The position numbers were made by a program, and so were the translations under genes. DNA of 64,000 nt, taken from Eubacterium brachy ATCC 33089. GTDB lineage: Bacteria > Bacillota > Clostridia > Peptostreptococcales > Anaerovoracaceae. The DNA is taken from contig KI535284.1 of the NCBI GenBank assembly GCA_000488855.1, positions 186,001 to 250,000 of the forward strand, given 5' to 3'. The notes under the pieces were generated by a model. The model did no database searches and was not told the DNA's origin. It saw only the letters and a program-made list of their open reading frames with translations. Below are positions 8,688-17,072 of the stretch, piece by piece; the stretch's first letter is position 1; each line of letters opens with the position of its first letter.

Positions 8688-9905
8688 TCAAACAAATTCA
8701 CACATTATATCATTGGATTTCAAAAATCCGTTTTCTGTTAAAAATAGCCTTTTTTCACTGCAATCTAAAATACAATTTCCTTTTTCTGCTTCCTTCTTTA
8801 TGTAGTCGAGCTTATCTGAGTAAACTTCTCTGAAGGACTTCCCGAAAATTTTCTTAAATTCCCTTAAATTCACTCCCTCTTTCATTCTCAAGGCAGTGAA
8901 AATGAAAATCCCCATCTCTTCCTTTTCAGAATTTTCTTTTACTCCATCGAGCCACATATCAAAATCTTCCAAATCTAAATTGGAGTATTTACCATAATCG
9001 GAATACACCTTGGGATTTTCCCAACGCTTATTTAAAATATAACTGGATGCTCCTATTCCAATACCTAGATACTCCTCATATTTCCAGTATTTAATATTAT
9101 GTCCTGATTCCTTACCTATCTTTGAAAAATTTGAAATTTCGTAATGGTCATAACCGGCATTAGTGAGTTCATTCACTGCTAAATCGTAAAATTTCCGCAA
9201 TTTTTCATCGTCTGCCGTGGATAAACTCCCCATTTTAAATTCTCTGTAAAATTCGGTTCCTTCCTCTATTTGCAGGCTATACGCTGATATGTGATCAACT
9301 CCCAATGAAATTGCCTTTATCAATGTTCTGTGCCAAGATTCAAGTTTTTGATCCGGTAAATCGAAAATTAAATCCACACTCAAATTTTCTATTCCTAATT
9401 TTCGGCACAGATTTATCTTATCAATTGCCATCTCTTCGTTGTGCAACCGTCCTAACATTCTCAATTCATCATCATCAAAAGATTGAACTCCTATGCTAAT
9501 TCTATTTATTCCCGCATTTTTATACGATACAATTTTTTTCTCAGTCAGAGAATTAGGATTGGCTTCTATGGTTATTTCCACATCTTCATGCACATCGTAA
9601 TGCAGTTTTATTTTTTTTAACAATTTTTCAATATATTCTTCATCTACTGCGGAAGGTGTTCCTCCACCTATAAAAATTGTATCCACGACGTATTTGTCTC
9701 TTAAATACTTCCCCCTGTTGTCAATTTCTTTAAGTAAATTATCGAAATAACCTTTTACTGATGCTTCTCCGACAATGACATCATTTTCCCTCAGCCTGAA
9801 ATAATTATTGTTATTTTCCTTCATGACAAAAGAAAGAAAGCCACAATAATTGCACTTTCTCTCACAAAACGGTATGTGTATGTACAACCCTAAAGTTTTT
9901 TTCAT
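8688..9905 (-). CDS. hemW: HemW-type radical SAM protein
   Basis: This protein belongs to the HemN/HemW radical SAM family; HemW proteins bind heme and are thought to act in heme trafficking rather than as coproporphyrinogen dehydrogenases. The cluster motif is HIPFCERKCNYCGF near the N-terminus (CX3CX2C), followed by the glycine motif IFIGGGTPS, EANPNSLTE and ISIGVQSFDDDELRMLGR, and a C-terminal HemW-like region. I chose the ATG at 9905 (MKKTLGLYIH) with AGGA 8 bases upstream; an earlier in-frame ATG at 9926 lacks a site. Its length, 405 residues, is slightly above the usual 370-400. It is downstream of lepA on the same strand, a conserved Firmicute pair, but here the pair is not followed by hrcA. 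Confidence 0.9.
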   Translation of the reverse strand: MKKTLGLYIHIPFCERKCNYCGFLSFVMKENNNNYFRLRENDVIVGEASVKGYFDNLLKEIDNRGKYLRDKYVVDTIFIGGGTPSAVDEEYIEKLLKKIKLHYDVHEDVEITIEANPNSLTEKKIVSYKNAGINRISIGVQSFDDDELRMLGRLHNEEMAIDKINLCRKLGIENLSVDLIFDLPDQKLESWHRTLIKAISLGVDHISAYSLQIEEGTEFYREFKMGSLSTADDEKLRKFYDLAVNELTNAGYDHYEISNFSKIGKESGHNIKYWKYEEYLGIGIGASSYILNKRWENPKVYSDYGKYSNLDLEDFDMWLDGVKENSEKEEMGIFIFTALRMKEGVNLREFKKIFGKSFREVYSDKLDYIKKEAEKGNCILDCSEKRLFLTENGFLKSNDIMCEFV

Positions 9906-9979
9906 TTTCGCTATCCTGCATTTCATCTGAAAATTAAAACATGTCCATCATATTTTTATTGCATTTTACCGTAGATTCG

Positions 9980-11791
9980 TCATTTATTTTCATCGTACTT
10001 TAAAACTGCTGTAAATGCCTCTTGCGGTACTTCCACTCTACCGAATTGTCTCATTCTCTTCTTTCCTTCCTTTTGTTTTTCCAGCAACTTCTTTTTACGT
10101 GAAATATCTCCCCCATAGCACTTTGCTATAACATCCTTTCTATATGCTCTAACTGTGGCTCTGGCAATTACCTTCTGTCCTATTGAAGCCTGAATCGGCA
10201 CCTCAAACTGATGCATAGGAATTACCTCTTTCAATTTTTCACACACAAATTTCCCTCTTTGATATGCCTTTGACTCATGTACAATCATAGAAAATGCATC
10301 TACCAACTCTTTATTGAGTAAAATATCCATCTTGACTAACTTAGATGGTTCGTATCTCACAAATTCATAGTCCAAAGAACCGTAGCCTCTGGTTTTAGAC
10401 TTAAGGGCATCAAAAAAATCATATATGACTTCATTTAAAGGCATTTCGTAGTGTAGCTGCACCCTGTCTTCTGTTATGTACTCCATATGCAACAGTTTAC
10501 CTCTTCTATCCTGGCATATTTCCATAATATTTCCTACATATTCTTTAGGTATCATTATATCTGCTTTTACTATGGGCTCTTCCAGATGTTTTATCGTTGT
10601 TAAATCCGGCAAATTACTCGGATTTTGAACCATCGTTTCACTTCCATCCACTCCTATCACTTTGTAAATTACACTTGGTGAAGTTGTGATTACCGCTAGA
10701 TTGAACTCTCTTTCAAGTCTCTCCACTATGATTTCCATATGCAATAATCCCAAAAAACCGCATCTAAATCCAAATCCCAGTGCCTTTGAGGTTTCCGGTT
10801 CAAAGTTAAACGCTGCATCGTTAACTTGAAGTTTTTCCAATGCATCTTTTACATTTTCATATTTTTCTCCCTCTGCCGGATATATTCCGCAATATACCAT
10901 AGACTGTGCCTTTTTATAGCCCGGTAACGGTTCATCAGCAGGATCTTCATCCAACGTTATCGTATCTCCAACTCTTGCATCTCTAACTTGTTTTATACTC
11001 GCTAAAATATATCCTACCTCTCCTGCTTTCAATTCTTTTTTCATAACCGGTCTCGGAGACAGGATTCCAACTTCTGTAACTTCATACTTGGTCTTTGAAT
11101 TCATCAATCTGATTATTTCTCCCGGTTTTACTCTACCGTCAAAAACTCTTGCATATATTATTACTCCTTTATAGTTGTCGTAGTATGAATCAAATATTAG
11201 TGCTTTTAACTTTCCGTTGACGTCTCCCTTCGGTGCCGGTACATTTTTCACTATGCTTTCCAATAAATCTTCTATTCCCAGTCCCTCTTTAGCCGAAACC
11301 AGAGGTGCATCCATCGCTTCAATTCCTATAACATCTTCTATTTCTTCTTTTACTTCATCACACCTTGCGCTTGGTAAATCAATTTTATTCAAGCAAGGAA
11401 GAATTTCCAAATCCTCGTCAAGTGCCAAATAAACGTTTGCAAGGGTTTGTGCCTCTACACCCTGTGTGGCATCAACTACCAAAACAGCTCCTTCACATGC
11501 TGCCAGAGACCTGGACACCTCATAGGTAAAATCCACATGTCCCGGCGTGTCTATCAAGTTAAATATGTACTCATTTCCATCTTTTGCATTATAAATCAAC
11601 CTGCTGGTTTGCAATTTTATCGTTATTCCCCTCTCTCGCTCCAACTCCATATTGTCTAAAAATTGATCCTTCATTTCGCGTTGTGAAACGCTGCCGGTTT
11701 TTTCCAATATTCTATCTGCAAGTGTTGATTTTCCATGATCTATATGTGCTATAATACTAAAATTTCTTATTTTATCTTGGTATGAATTCAT
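9980..11791 (-). CDS. lepA: elongation factor 4 (back-translocase LepA)
   Basis: LepA is a ribosome-associated translational GTPase. The protein (603 residues) has the G1 motif [14 protein letters not shown], the switch/G2 threonine in [10 protein letters not shown]3 DTPGHVDF, G4 NKIDLP and G5 SAKEG. The EF-G-like domains and the LepA-specific C-terminal domain rich in Lys/Arg ([20 protein letters not shown]) follow. I prefer ATG 11791 ([11 protein letters not shown]) with AGAGGAAAG just upstream to the earlier ATG at 11806. It is co-oriented with hemW, 74 bases apart, and probably in one transcript. It is divergent from rpsT. Confidence 0.97.
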   Translation of the reverse strand: MNSYQDKIRNFSIIAHIDHGKSTLADRILEKTGSVSQREMKDQFLDNMELERERGITIKLQTSRLIYNAKDGNEYIFNLIDTPGHVDFTYEVSRSLAACEGAVLVVDATQGVEAQTLANVYLALDEDLEILPCLNKIDLPSARCDEVKEEIEDVIGIEAMDAPLVSAKEGLGIEDLLESIVKNVPAPKGDVNGKLKALIFDSYYDNYKGVIIYARVFDGRVKPGEIIRLMNSKTKYEVTEVGILSPRPVMKKELKAGEVGYILASIKQVRDARVGDTITLDEDPADEPLPGYKKAQSMVYCGIYPAEGEKYENVKDALEKLQVNDAAFNFEPETSKALGFGFRCGFLGLLHMEIIVERLEREFNLAVITTSPSVIYKVIGVDGSETMVQNPSNLPDLTTIKHLEEPIVKADIMIPKEYVGNIMEICQDRRGKLLHMEYITEDRVQLHYEMPLNEVIYDFFDALKSKTRGYGSLDYEFVRYEPSKLVKMDILLNKELVDAFSMIVHESKAYQRGKFVCEKLKEVIPMHQFEVPIQASIGQKVIARATVRAYRKDVIAKCYGGDISRKKKLLEKQKEGKKRMRQFGRVEVPQEAFTAVLKYDENK

Positions 11792-11971
11792 TCTTTCCTC
11801 TTTCATAAATATATTTTAAATCAAATTGCTTTTTCATATCACATTTTATTCCGCGATGTTCTCATTTTTACCGTGCTGAATTTCTGTTAAACATCATAAT
11901 TTCATCAAAAAAATATCTTATCATATTCTACATTAAAATTTCGTAAAATTCAATAAAACACCTTAAAATAC

Positions 11972-12000
11972 TTGATTTATAGTAAAGTTTAATATATACT
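11972..12000 (+). promoter_or_regulatory. promoter of rpsT
   Basis: A -35 TTGATT (11972-11977) and -10 TATACT (11995-12000) have ideal 17-base spacing, 45 bases before the rpsT start. Confidence 0.8.
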
Positions 12001-12044
12001 GTTATGTGCGAATTTGTGTTATTAAAATGAAAGTGGGGTAAAAA

Positions 12045-12308
12045 ATGGCAAATATTAAATCCGCAAAAAAAAGAATTAGTGTAATCGACAGAAAAACAGC
12101 TAGAAACAAACGTGTGAAAAATCATGTAAAAGAAGCTGTAAAGGCTTTTGAAATCGCATTAGCCGAAGGTGATGTTAAAGGTGCTGAGGAAAAGCTTTCC
12201 ATAGCGGAAAAGAAACTTATGCAGGCTGCTGCAAAGGGAACATTTCACAAGAAGACTGCCTCAAGAAAAGTTTCAAGATTGCAACTAAAACTTAATAAAG
12301 CAAAATAA
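12045..12308 (+). CDS. rpsT: 30S ribosomal protein S20
   Basis: S20 is a primary 16S rRNA-binding protein of the small subunit. The 87-residue product is complete: MANIKSAKKRISV start, a Lys/Arg-rich all-helical body, and the C-terminal segment AAAKGTFHKKTASRKVSRL that is diagnostic of S20. The ribosome site is AGTGGGG. The gene is monocistronic, with its own promoter and a terminator at 12356-12387, divergent from lepA. Confidence 0.97.
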   Translation: MANIKSAKKRISVIDRKTARNKRVKNHVKEAVKAFEIALAEGDVKGAEEKLSIAEKKLMQAAAKGTFHKKTASRKVSRLQLKLNKAK

Positions 12309-12355
12309 ATCTCATCCGTCCCCACCAGTGTATAAGTTAAATACACATGAGATTA

Positions 12356-12387
12356 AACCGGTTCTTGTCTCAGGCCGGTTTTTTATT
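12356..12387 (+). terminator. terminator of rpsT
   Basis: AACCGG (12356-12361) pairs with CCGGTT (12375-12380) around a 13-base loop and is followed by a TTTTTT run. A second small hairpin, GTGTAT/ATACAC, lies just upstream. Confidence 0.75.
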
Positions 12388-12390
12388 TAA

Positions 12391-12416
12391 AGAAAACCCC
12401 GAGTTTAACCCGGGGA
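12391..12416 (-). terminator. terminator of the XRE/membrane-protein unit
   Basis: CCCCG (12397-12401) pairs with CGGGG (12411-12415). On the minus strand it is followed by TTTTCTTT, about 45 bases after the stop of the small membrane protein gene. Confidence 0.7.
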
Positions 12417-12461
12417 TAATTCTTCATTAAAATGAAATTTTCTTTCTCTTCATAACATAGC

Positions 12462-12914
12462 TCAAATGTCTAACTTCTCTTCTTCGTCCAATTTTTTTTC
12501 CACTGCCCTCTGTCTTTTTTGTACTAAATTTCCAACGATAACATCGGCTGCCAATAATAAGATAAGATATAAAATGATAAATAGGAGTATATTGTTTAAT
12601 TTAGAATCTCCGGTCAATAGCACGAAAAACACAGCACTTACTCCACAGGTTACAACAGTTTTAAAGACAGTTTTTTTCCTTTGCGTATCTTTAAAATTAT
12701 AAATCCCACATCTGTAGTTTAAAACAGTATTGTATAAACCACATCCAACAAGCATAAACAATTCTACACAATATTGCTCCAAATTCGCCCTCATAAAAAA
12801 CATCTGAACAATGATTGACACATTTAAAATCAGAATAACCAGTTCAAAGCCTGTGCTTTGTGCTTTTCTCTTTTCGAATATCAAGCGTTCATCTTTTACG
12901 TAATCGTTTCTCAT
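12462..12914 (-). CDS. small membrane protein paired with an XRE regulator
   Basis: The product (150 residues) has four hydrophobic segments arranged in pairs (LVILILNVSIIVQMFF; LFMLVGCGLYNTVL; VVTCGVSAVFFVLLTG; ILLFIILYLILLLAAD) and a charged C-terminal tail. Such proteins commonly follow a very short XRE-type repressor in Firmicutes (DUF6773-like pairs), but their function is unknown; I infer only a linked pair. ATG 12914 has GGGAGG 7 bases upstream, and this site overlaps the end of the regulator gene, so translation is coupled. A terminator follows at 12391-12416. Confidence 0.7.
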   Translation of the reverse strand: MRNDYVKDERLIFEKRKAQSTGFELVILILNVSIIVQMFFMRANLEQYCVELFMLVGCGLYNTVLNYRCGIYNFKDTQRKKTVFKTVVTCGVSAVFFVLLTGDSKLNNILLFIILYLILLLAADVIVGNLVQKRQRAVEKKLDEEEKLDI

Positions 12915-12916
12915 GG

Positions 12917-13111
12917 CTATACCTCCCAAAATAACTCATCTAAAGTCTTGTTTAAGGTTTTACAAATTGCTAAACACAAATTTAATGTAGGATTGTAGTT
13001 ACCGGATTCTATTAAACTAATCGTCTGCCTTGTGACTCCTATTGCATTTGCAAGATCTGCCTGTTTCATATTGCATTCAATCCTAGCGATTTTCATCTTT
13101 ATATTCTTCAC
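12917..13111 (-). CDS. short XRE-family (YgzD-like) transcriptional regulator
   Basis: This 64-residue protein is little more than a helix-turn-helix: MKQADLANAIGVTRQTISLI followed by ESGNYNPTLNLCLAICKTLN and a DELFWEV end, the typical YgzD/HTH_3 repressor form. It probably regulates its own two-gene operon with the membrane protein downstream. The start is probably the GTG at 13111, with AGGGGG 6 bases upstream; ATG 13096 is an alternative. A promoter lies at 13134-13162. Confidence 0.85.
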   Translation of the reverse strand: MKNIKMKIARIECNMKQADLANAIGVTRQTISLIESGNYNPTLNLCLAICKTLNKTLDELFWEV

Positions 13112-13133
13112 TGTAATCCCCCTCTCATTTATA

Positions 13134-13162
13134 AATATATATTATATTTTACTTTTTGTCAA
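13134..13162 (-). promoter_or_regulatory. promoter of the XRE regulator unit
   Basis: On the minus strand TTGACA (13157-13162) and TATATT (13134-13139) are 17 bases apart, about 23 bases before the GTG start. Confidence 0.75.
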
Positions 13163-13171
13163 TTATATATT

Positions 13172-13270
13172 GCATTAAAATAGCGAACCGATGATACATT
13201 TTTACTTTTGTGTCACTTTTCTCTTATAAAAGTTTAAAACTACTTAATTAAAACGCATTAAAATAGCGAA
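13172..13270. repeat. 16-bp direct repeat, two copies 83 bp apart
   Basis: GCATTAAAATAGCGAA occurs at 13172-13187 and again at 13255-13270. The second copy overlaps the left arm of the hairpin at 13264-13292. Both lie just outside the left boundary of the ECF/ABC cassette. Confidence 0.7.
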
Positions 13271-13292
13271 TAAACCAAACATCTATTCGCTA
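13264..13292 (-). terminator. hairpin beyond the left duplicated gene end
   Basis: TAGCGAATA (13264-13272) pairs perfectly with TATTCGCTA (13284-13292) around an 11-base loop. On the minus strand it is followed by TTTTAATGC. It occupies the place that the terminator at 20951-20993 occupies after the intact acyl-CoA synthetase gene, but its sequence is unrelated. Confidence 0.6.
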
Positions 13293-13387
13293 TAAATCAC
13301 TATATATTCTCCCGTCTCTTAATTTTTCTGATAGTGGTTCTGACAAAATCTTCTGTCCTTATCTGAACTTTTTTAATTCTTTTGCAA
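13288..13387 (-). repeat. left direct repeat: orphan copy of the 3' end of the acyl-CoA synthetase gene
   Basis: This 100-bp segment matches 20993-21092 at 93 of 100 positions. It still encodes the synthetase C-terminus in frame (KVQIRTEDFVRTTIRKIKR, then ENI and a stop), with two amino-acid differences from the intact gene. It is fused directly to the truncated DtxR-family gene and marks the left edge of the GC-rich cassette. Confidence 0.9.
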
Positions 13388-13525
13388 TAACTCAATCGCA
13401 TGGCTGACGCTGGGCTTTGATATGCACATATGTCTAGCTAAATCTATGGAACTCTCCACATCTTTATCTTTTTGAATGACATGAATTGCTTTTAAATAAT
13501 CTTCTCCGGACATGTGAAGTTTCAT
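13373..13525 (-). pseudogene. truncated DtxR/MntR-family regulator
   Basis: Fifty codons encode the N-terminal winged-helix half of a DtxR-type metal-dependent repressor (HMSGEDYLKAIHVI, SIDLARHMCISKPSVSHAIE). Reading then enters the duplicated synthetase segment and stops at once (LLQKN, TAA). Family members normally have about 120-230 residues, with metal sites and a dimerisation domain, all missing here. The start ATG 13525 lies 15 bases after the stop of the upstream ABC gene, so it was the last gene of that operon. DtxR proteins sense Fe2+ or Mn2+, which suggests the operon handled metal, but this copy should be non-functional. Confidence 0.85.
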
Positions 13526-13540
13526 TTCGGTCTCTCGCTT

Positions 13541-15301
13541 TCAGACAATCGACCAGCTCTCCGCCTGCTTGCGGATTTTGACAAAACGCTGATAAAGTCC
13601 ATCCTGCCCGATTAGCCGTTGGTGCGTACCTTTCTGTACGACACGACCACCGTCAATCACGAGAATTTGATCAGCATTCTCAATCGTTGCCAACCGATGA
13701 GCTATTACAATCACGGTCTTTCCAACCGTCATCTCTGTCAATGCTTCCTGTATCAGATGTTCATTTTCAGGATCAAGGCTAGCCGTGGCTTCATCAAGTA
13801 TGACGATAGGAGCATTTTTTAAAATGGCGCGAGCGATGGAAATGCGCTGTTTTTCTCCGCCGGAAAGTGTGGAACCTCCCTCACCGATTACGGTATCATA
13901 CCCTTCTGGAAGAGCCATGATAAAGTCGTGACAACACGCCTGCTTTGCAGCACGGATCATCTCTTTCTCAGATGCCTGCTCTGTTCCAAAGCAGATATTT
14001 GCCTTGATGGTGTCGTGAAACAGGTAAACGTTCTGGAACACCATGGAAATATTCGATGACAGACTGTCGCAGGTAAATTCCTTGAGATTATGTCCACCGA
14101 GAGTAATACGTCCTTCGCTCACATCATAGAAGCGCGCCATAAGCCTGCAAAGCGTTGTCTTTCCGCTACCGGACGGTCCTACAATTGCTGTTGTCGTTCC
14201 TTCTCTTACTTGGAAGCTCATATCTTCAATAACATTCCTTTTTTCATTCCCCTTGTCGTAAGAAAATTTCACTTGCTCAAAATGAATATCATATCCCGAA
14301 AGTGAAATATCCTTTCCATCATCATCAATATAGTTGTCGGGAGACAATGCTTCTATCTGATCCATGGCATTATTGATAACGGAAAGGATATGTGCGCTGT
14401 CTGCAATCGGCTCAAGCGAATTAAAGAGCATCAATGATAGCAGAGAGAATACCAAAACCATTGGCAGGGAAAGATTACCGGATAGTCCGGCTCCCATAAC
14501 AGAAATAATCATAACGATACTAGCGGCCTTTAACGCAAGCAGGTGTAGACAGTTAAATGGAATAAAGCCCCTTTCGATTTTCAGGGCAATCTTTCTCGTT
14601 TCCAGGCAAGCCTTCCGTAATGCGGAAAAAGATGCTCCCTCCATACCAAACGATTTCACCACGTGCAATCCACGGGTATATTCGACGACCGCTCTTGTCA
14701 GCTTTTCGTTTACACCGGTCTGAACAAGTGTATTTCTTGTGCTGTACTTTGAAATGAGAGATAAACAGAGAAAGGACAGCAGGACGCCTACCAGGCAAAG
14801 CAATGCACCAAAGGGATGTATGATCAGAACCATGATGAAAATGCAAAAAAAACTCAAATATCCTCCGACAAAGGTATCTATCATCCGCATTCCCATATTT
14901 TCCAAAGCATACAGTCCTGTGGTAATGGAATTGAGTACAGTGCCCGTATCGTTCTCTTGAAAATACCCCAGAGAAACCCTCTTCAATGCTGTCCCTATCG
15001 CCAATCGATCCCGTGCAACCAGCTCATAGCTGATGGTTTCCTGAAACCTCGCTTTCATATAGTCGAGCAGAAACCGCAGTAGAATCGCGATAAAAATCAC
15101 ACCCAGACTCTGCAACCAAAGGTTGATTGGAACACCGCAATCTTCGTCTCGCCACTGCACAACCTTTCCAATGATATAACCCGTATATACAACGGGAGCG
15201 GCGAGAGACAATCCAGAAAGAAATGAGAAAAAAAAGCTTATGTAAAGACGTTTTCTGAAATCTCCACACCAACGAATAATTCGACTTATCGTTCTAAACA
15301 T
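13541..15301 (-). CDS. ABC ATPase-permease, YbtP/YbtQ-like (second of pair)
   Basis: The protein (586 residues) fuses an exporter-fold membrane domain of about six helices (residues 20-300) to an ATPase domain: Walker A VGPSGSGKTTLCRL, signature LSGGEKQRISIARA, Walker B IVILDEATASLDPE and the switch His in IVIAHRLATI. It presumably forms a heterodimer with the preceding gene. Pairs of this type next to ECF components and an AraC regulator resemble the yersiniabactin-type importers YbtP/YbtQ and Irp6A/B, which carry ferric siderophores inwards despite the exporter fold; transport direction here is inferred. I chose ATG 15301, which overlaps the stop of the upstream gene; ATG 15313 is an alternative. 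Codon use is clearly more GC-rich than in flanking genes. Confidence 0.85.
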   Translation of the reverse strand: MFRTISRIIRWCGDFRKRLYISFFFSFLSGLSLAAPVVYTGYIIGKVVQWRDEDCGVPINLWLQSLGVIFIAILLRFLLDYMKARFQETISYELVARDRLAIGTALKRVSLGYFQENDTGTVLNSITTGLYALENMGMRMIDTFVGGYLSFFCIFIMVLIIHPFGALLCLVGVLLSFLCLSLISKYSTRNTLVQTGVNEKLTRAVVEYTRGLHVVKSFGMEGASFSALRKACLETRKIALKIERGFIPFNCLHLLALKAASIVMIISVMGAGLSGNLSLPMVLVFSLLSLMLFNSLEPIADSAHILSVINNAMDQIEALSPDNYIDDDGKDISLSGYDIHFEQVKFSYDKGNEKRNVIEDMSFQVREGTTTAIVGPSGSGKTTLCRLMARFYDVSEGRITLGGHNLKEFTCDSLSSNISMVFQNVYLFHDTIKANICFGTEQASEKEMIRAAKQACCHDFIMALPEGYDTVIGEGGSTLSGGEKQRISIARAILKNAPIVILDEATASLDPENEHLIQEALTEMTVGKTVIVIAHRLATIENADQILVIDGGRVVQKGTHQRLIGQDGLYQRFVKIRKQAESWSIV

Positions 15302-17072
15302 TGATCTTACCATCCTTTCCTTGTAGTCTCCAATCCTTTGATTCAATGTGAGCACTCCACATTTTCTTATAGAGCGGTGTATGTTTCAAAAGTTCCTCAT
15401 GGGTACCTATAGCCTCCACCGTACCGTCATTTAAAACAACGATTTTATCCGCATCTTTCACCGTAGACAGCCGGTGCGCAATGACAAGAAGGGTTTTTCC
15501 TTTGGTAAGCTCCGAAATTGACTGTTGAATTAAGTGCTCATTTTCCGGATCGGTAAAAGCGGTGGCTTCATCCAAAATAACAATCGGTGCGTTTTTCAGC
15601 ATAATACGCGCAATGGCGATGCGCTGCTTTTCTCCGCCGGAAAGTTTTTTCCCCGCTTCACCCGCAGATGTATCGTATCCGTCCGGCAACTTTGAAATAA
15701 ACTCATCGCAGCGAGCCTTCTTTGCGGCGGCTATCACCTCTTCATCTGTTGCGTAAGGGTTGCCAATGCGGATGTTTTCTTTAACGGAAGTCTGAAACAG
15801 AAAATTATCCTGCATAACAAAGCTCACCAATTCTGATAACTGATTAATGGGAATGTTTCGTATGTCCACTCCTCCTATCTCGATGCTTCCGTCACAAACA
15901 TCCCAAAATCGTGCAATCAACTTCGCTAAGGTAGATTTTCCCCCTCCGCTGGGACCGACCAGGGCGGTATAGCTCCCCTGAGTCAGTGTGAGGTCAATTC
16001 CATGAAGGATCTCTCCGCTCTTTACTGAGTAAGAAAAGTGAACATTTTTTAGGTGCACATCCCTGCCTCTGAGTGTTGATTTAGATCTCGGCTCGGACAA
16101 TCTTGTCATGTTTAAGAAGGCTTCCGTCTGATCTACGGTATATTTCATCTGACGTATACTATTAGCGAATATTTCCAGTTTTGCAAAGCTCACAATCATA
16201 GACATGGCCAGCATAACAGCAAGCGTCATCTCAGACACGGAAAGTCTACCGCAGTAAACCAGAAAGAGACTGACGGGAACAACACCCAAGAGTGTGGCTG
16301 GCATGAAGGCAAACGCGAGTTTCATTGTCACCCAGGTGTTTCTCATCCAGTCGATTACAAATCCTTTGTATTCAAGGACCTCGTCAGCATATTTTTTATA
16401 ACTGCTACCGGCTTTTCCAAAGGCTCTAATCACCTCAATCCCCTCAATGTATTCAACGATTACACTGTTCAAACGCGCATTGGATTCCATATACTTTTTC
16501 ATGCTCTTTCCACTGATTGCAAAGGTAATCAGCATGAATACAAAACCGAGCGGCAGAGATAGCAGAGAACCTAACGCAACTCTGAAATCAAGGAAGAACA
16601 ACGCAATCAGACTGACGACTGGAAGTACAAGATGTCCGCTGCCCTCCGGAATCATGTGAGCCAGAGGCGGCTCAATCTCCTCAATTCTGTCTACAATCAC
16701 ATTTTTAATCTCCCCGATGGAATGCTCCTGCACATCTCCAAGAGAAGCTTTCAAAAATGCATCTGCAATTTTAAGTCTCAAGCCCTCTAAAACATGGTAT
16801 GCAACATGGTGTGAAAGCCCAGTTGAAAATCCAAAACAGACTACTTTGACCACGTAGGATATAGCACCAATCACTCCCCAAAAAATAATGACTGAGTTTT
16901 CAAGCGACCCAGCCAGGTATGCGTCAACCATTCGATAAACACAGTAAAAAGGGATTAGTCCGCTCACAATGCTGACAATCGAGAGGATAACTGAAAACCA
17001 CATCCTGCGCTCGCTTCCATCTGCATAAGACAGCAGTGCTCTAAACCAGTTTTTTCTTTTTTTCCTCTTCAC
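15294..17072 (-). CDS. ABC ATPase-permease, YbtP/YbtQ-like (first of pair)
   Basis: The protein (592 residues) has an N-terminal membrane domain and a C-terminal ATPase with Walker A ALVGPSGGGKSTLAKL, Q-loop VMQDNFLFQ, signature LSGGEKQRIAIARI, Walker B IVILDEATAFTDPE and VIAHRLSTV. It is half of the predicted heterodimer with the next gene. Its start overlaps the stop of the ECF ATPase gene by four bases (ATGA) and its stop overlaps the next start, so five transporter genes are translated as one unit. The function is probably uptake of a metal chelate, inferred from family and context. A drug-efflux role is the main alternative. Confidence 0.85.
   Translation of the reverse strand: MKRKKRKNWFRALLSYADGSERRMWFSVILSIVSIVSGLIPFYCVYRMVDAYLAGSLENSVIIFWGVIGAISYVVKVVCFGFSTGLSHHVAYHVLEGLRLKIADAFLKASLGDVQEHSIGEIKNVIVDRIEEIEPPLAHMIPEGSGHLVLPVVSLIALFFLDFRVALGSLLSLPLGFVFMLITFAISGKSMKKYMESNARLNSVIVEYIEGIEVIRAFGKAGSSYKKYADEVLEYKGFVIDWMRNTWVTMKLAFAFMPATLLGVVPVSLFLVYCGRLSVSEMTLAVMLAMSMIVSFAKLEIFANSIRQMKYTVDQTEAFLNMTRLSEPRSKSTLRGRDVHLKNVHFSYSVKSGEILHGIDLTLTQGSYTALVGPSGGGKSTLAKLIARFWDVCDGSIEIGGVDIRNIPINQLSELVSFVMQDNFLFQTSVKENIRIGNPYATDEEVIAAAKKARCDEFISKLPDGYDTSAGEAGKKLSGGEKQRIAIARIMLKNAPIVILDEATAFTDPENEHLIQQSISELTKGKTLLVIAHRLSTVKDADKIVVLNDGTVEAIGTHEELLKHTPLYKKMWSAHIESKDWRLQGKDGKINV

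Noticed and set aside
8688-9905. Annotation as oxygen-independent coproporphyrinogen III dehydrogenase (HemN)
   Set aside because: The cluster motif CERKCNYCGF lacks the fourth Cys of HemN (CX2CXC), and the lepA linkage is typical of HemW.
13541-17072. The two ABC proteins as a multidrug exporter pair
   Set aside because: The fold allows this, but the tight operon with complete ECF components, a Trep_Strep S protein, an AraC regulator and a DtxR remnant argues for an uptake cassette. I kept drug export only as an alternative.
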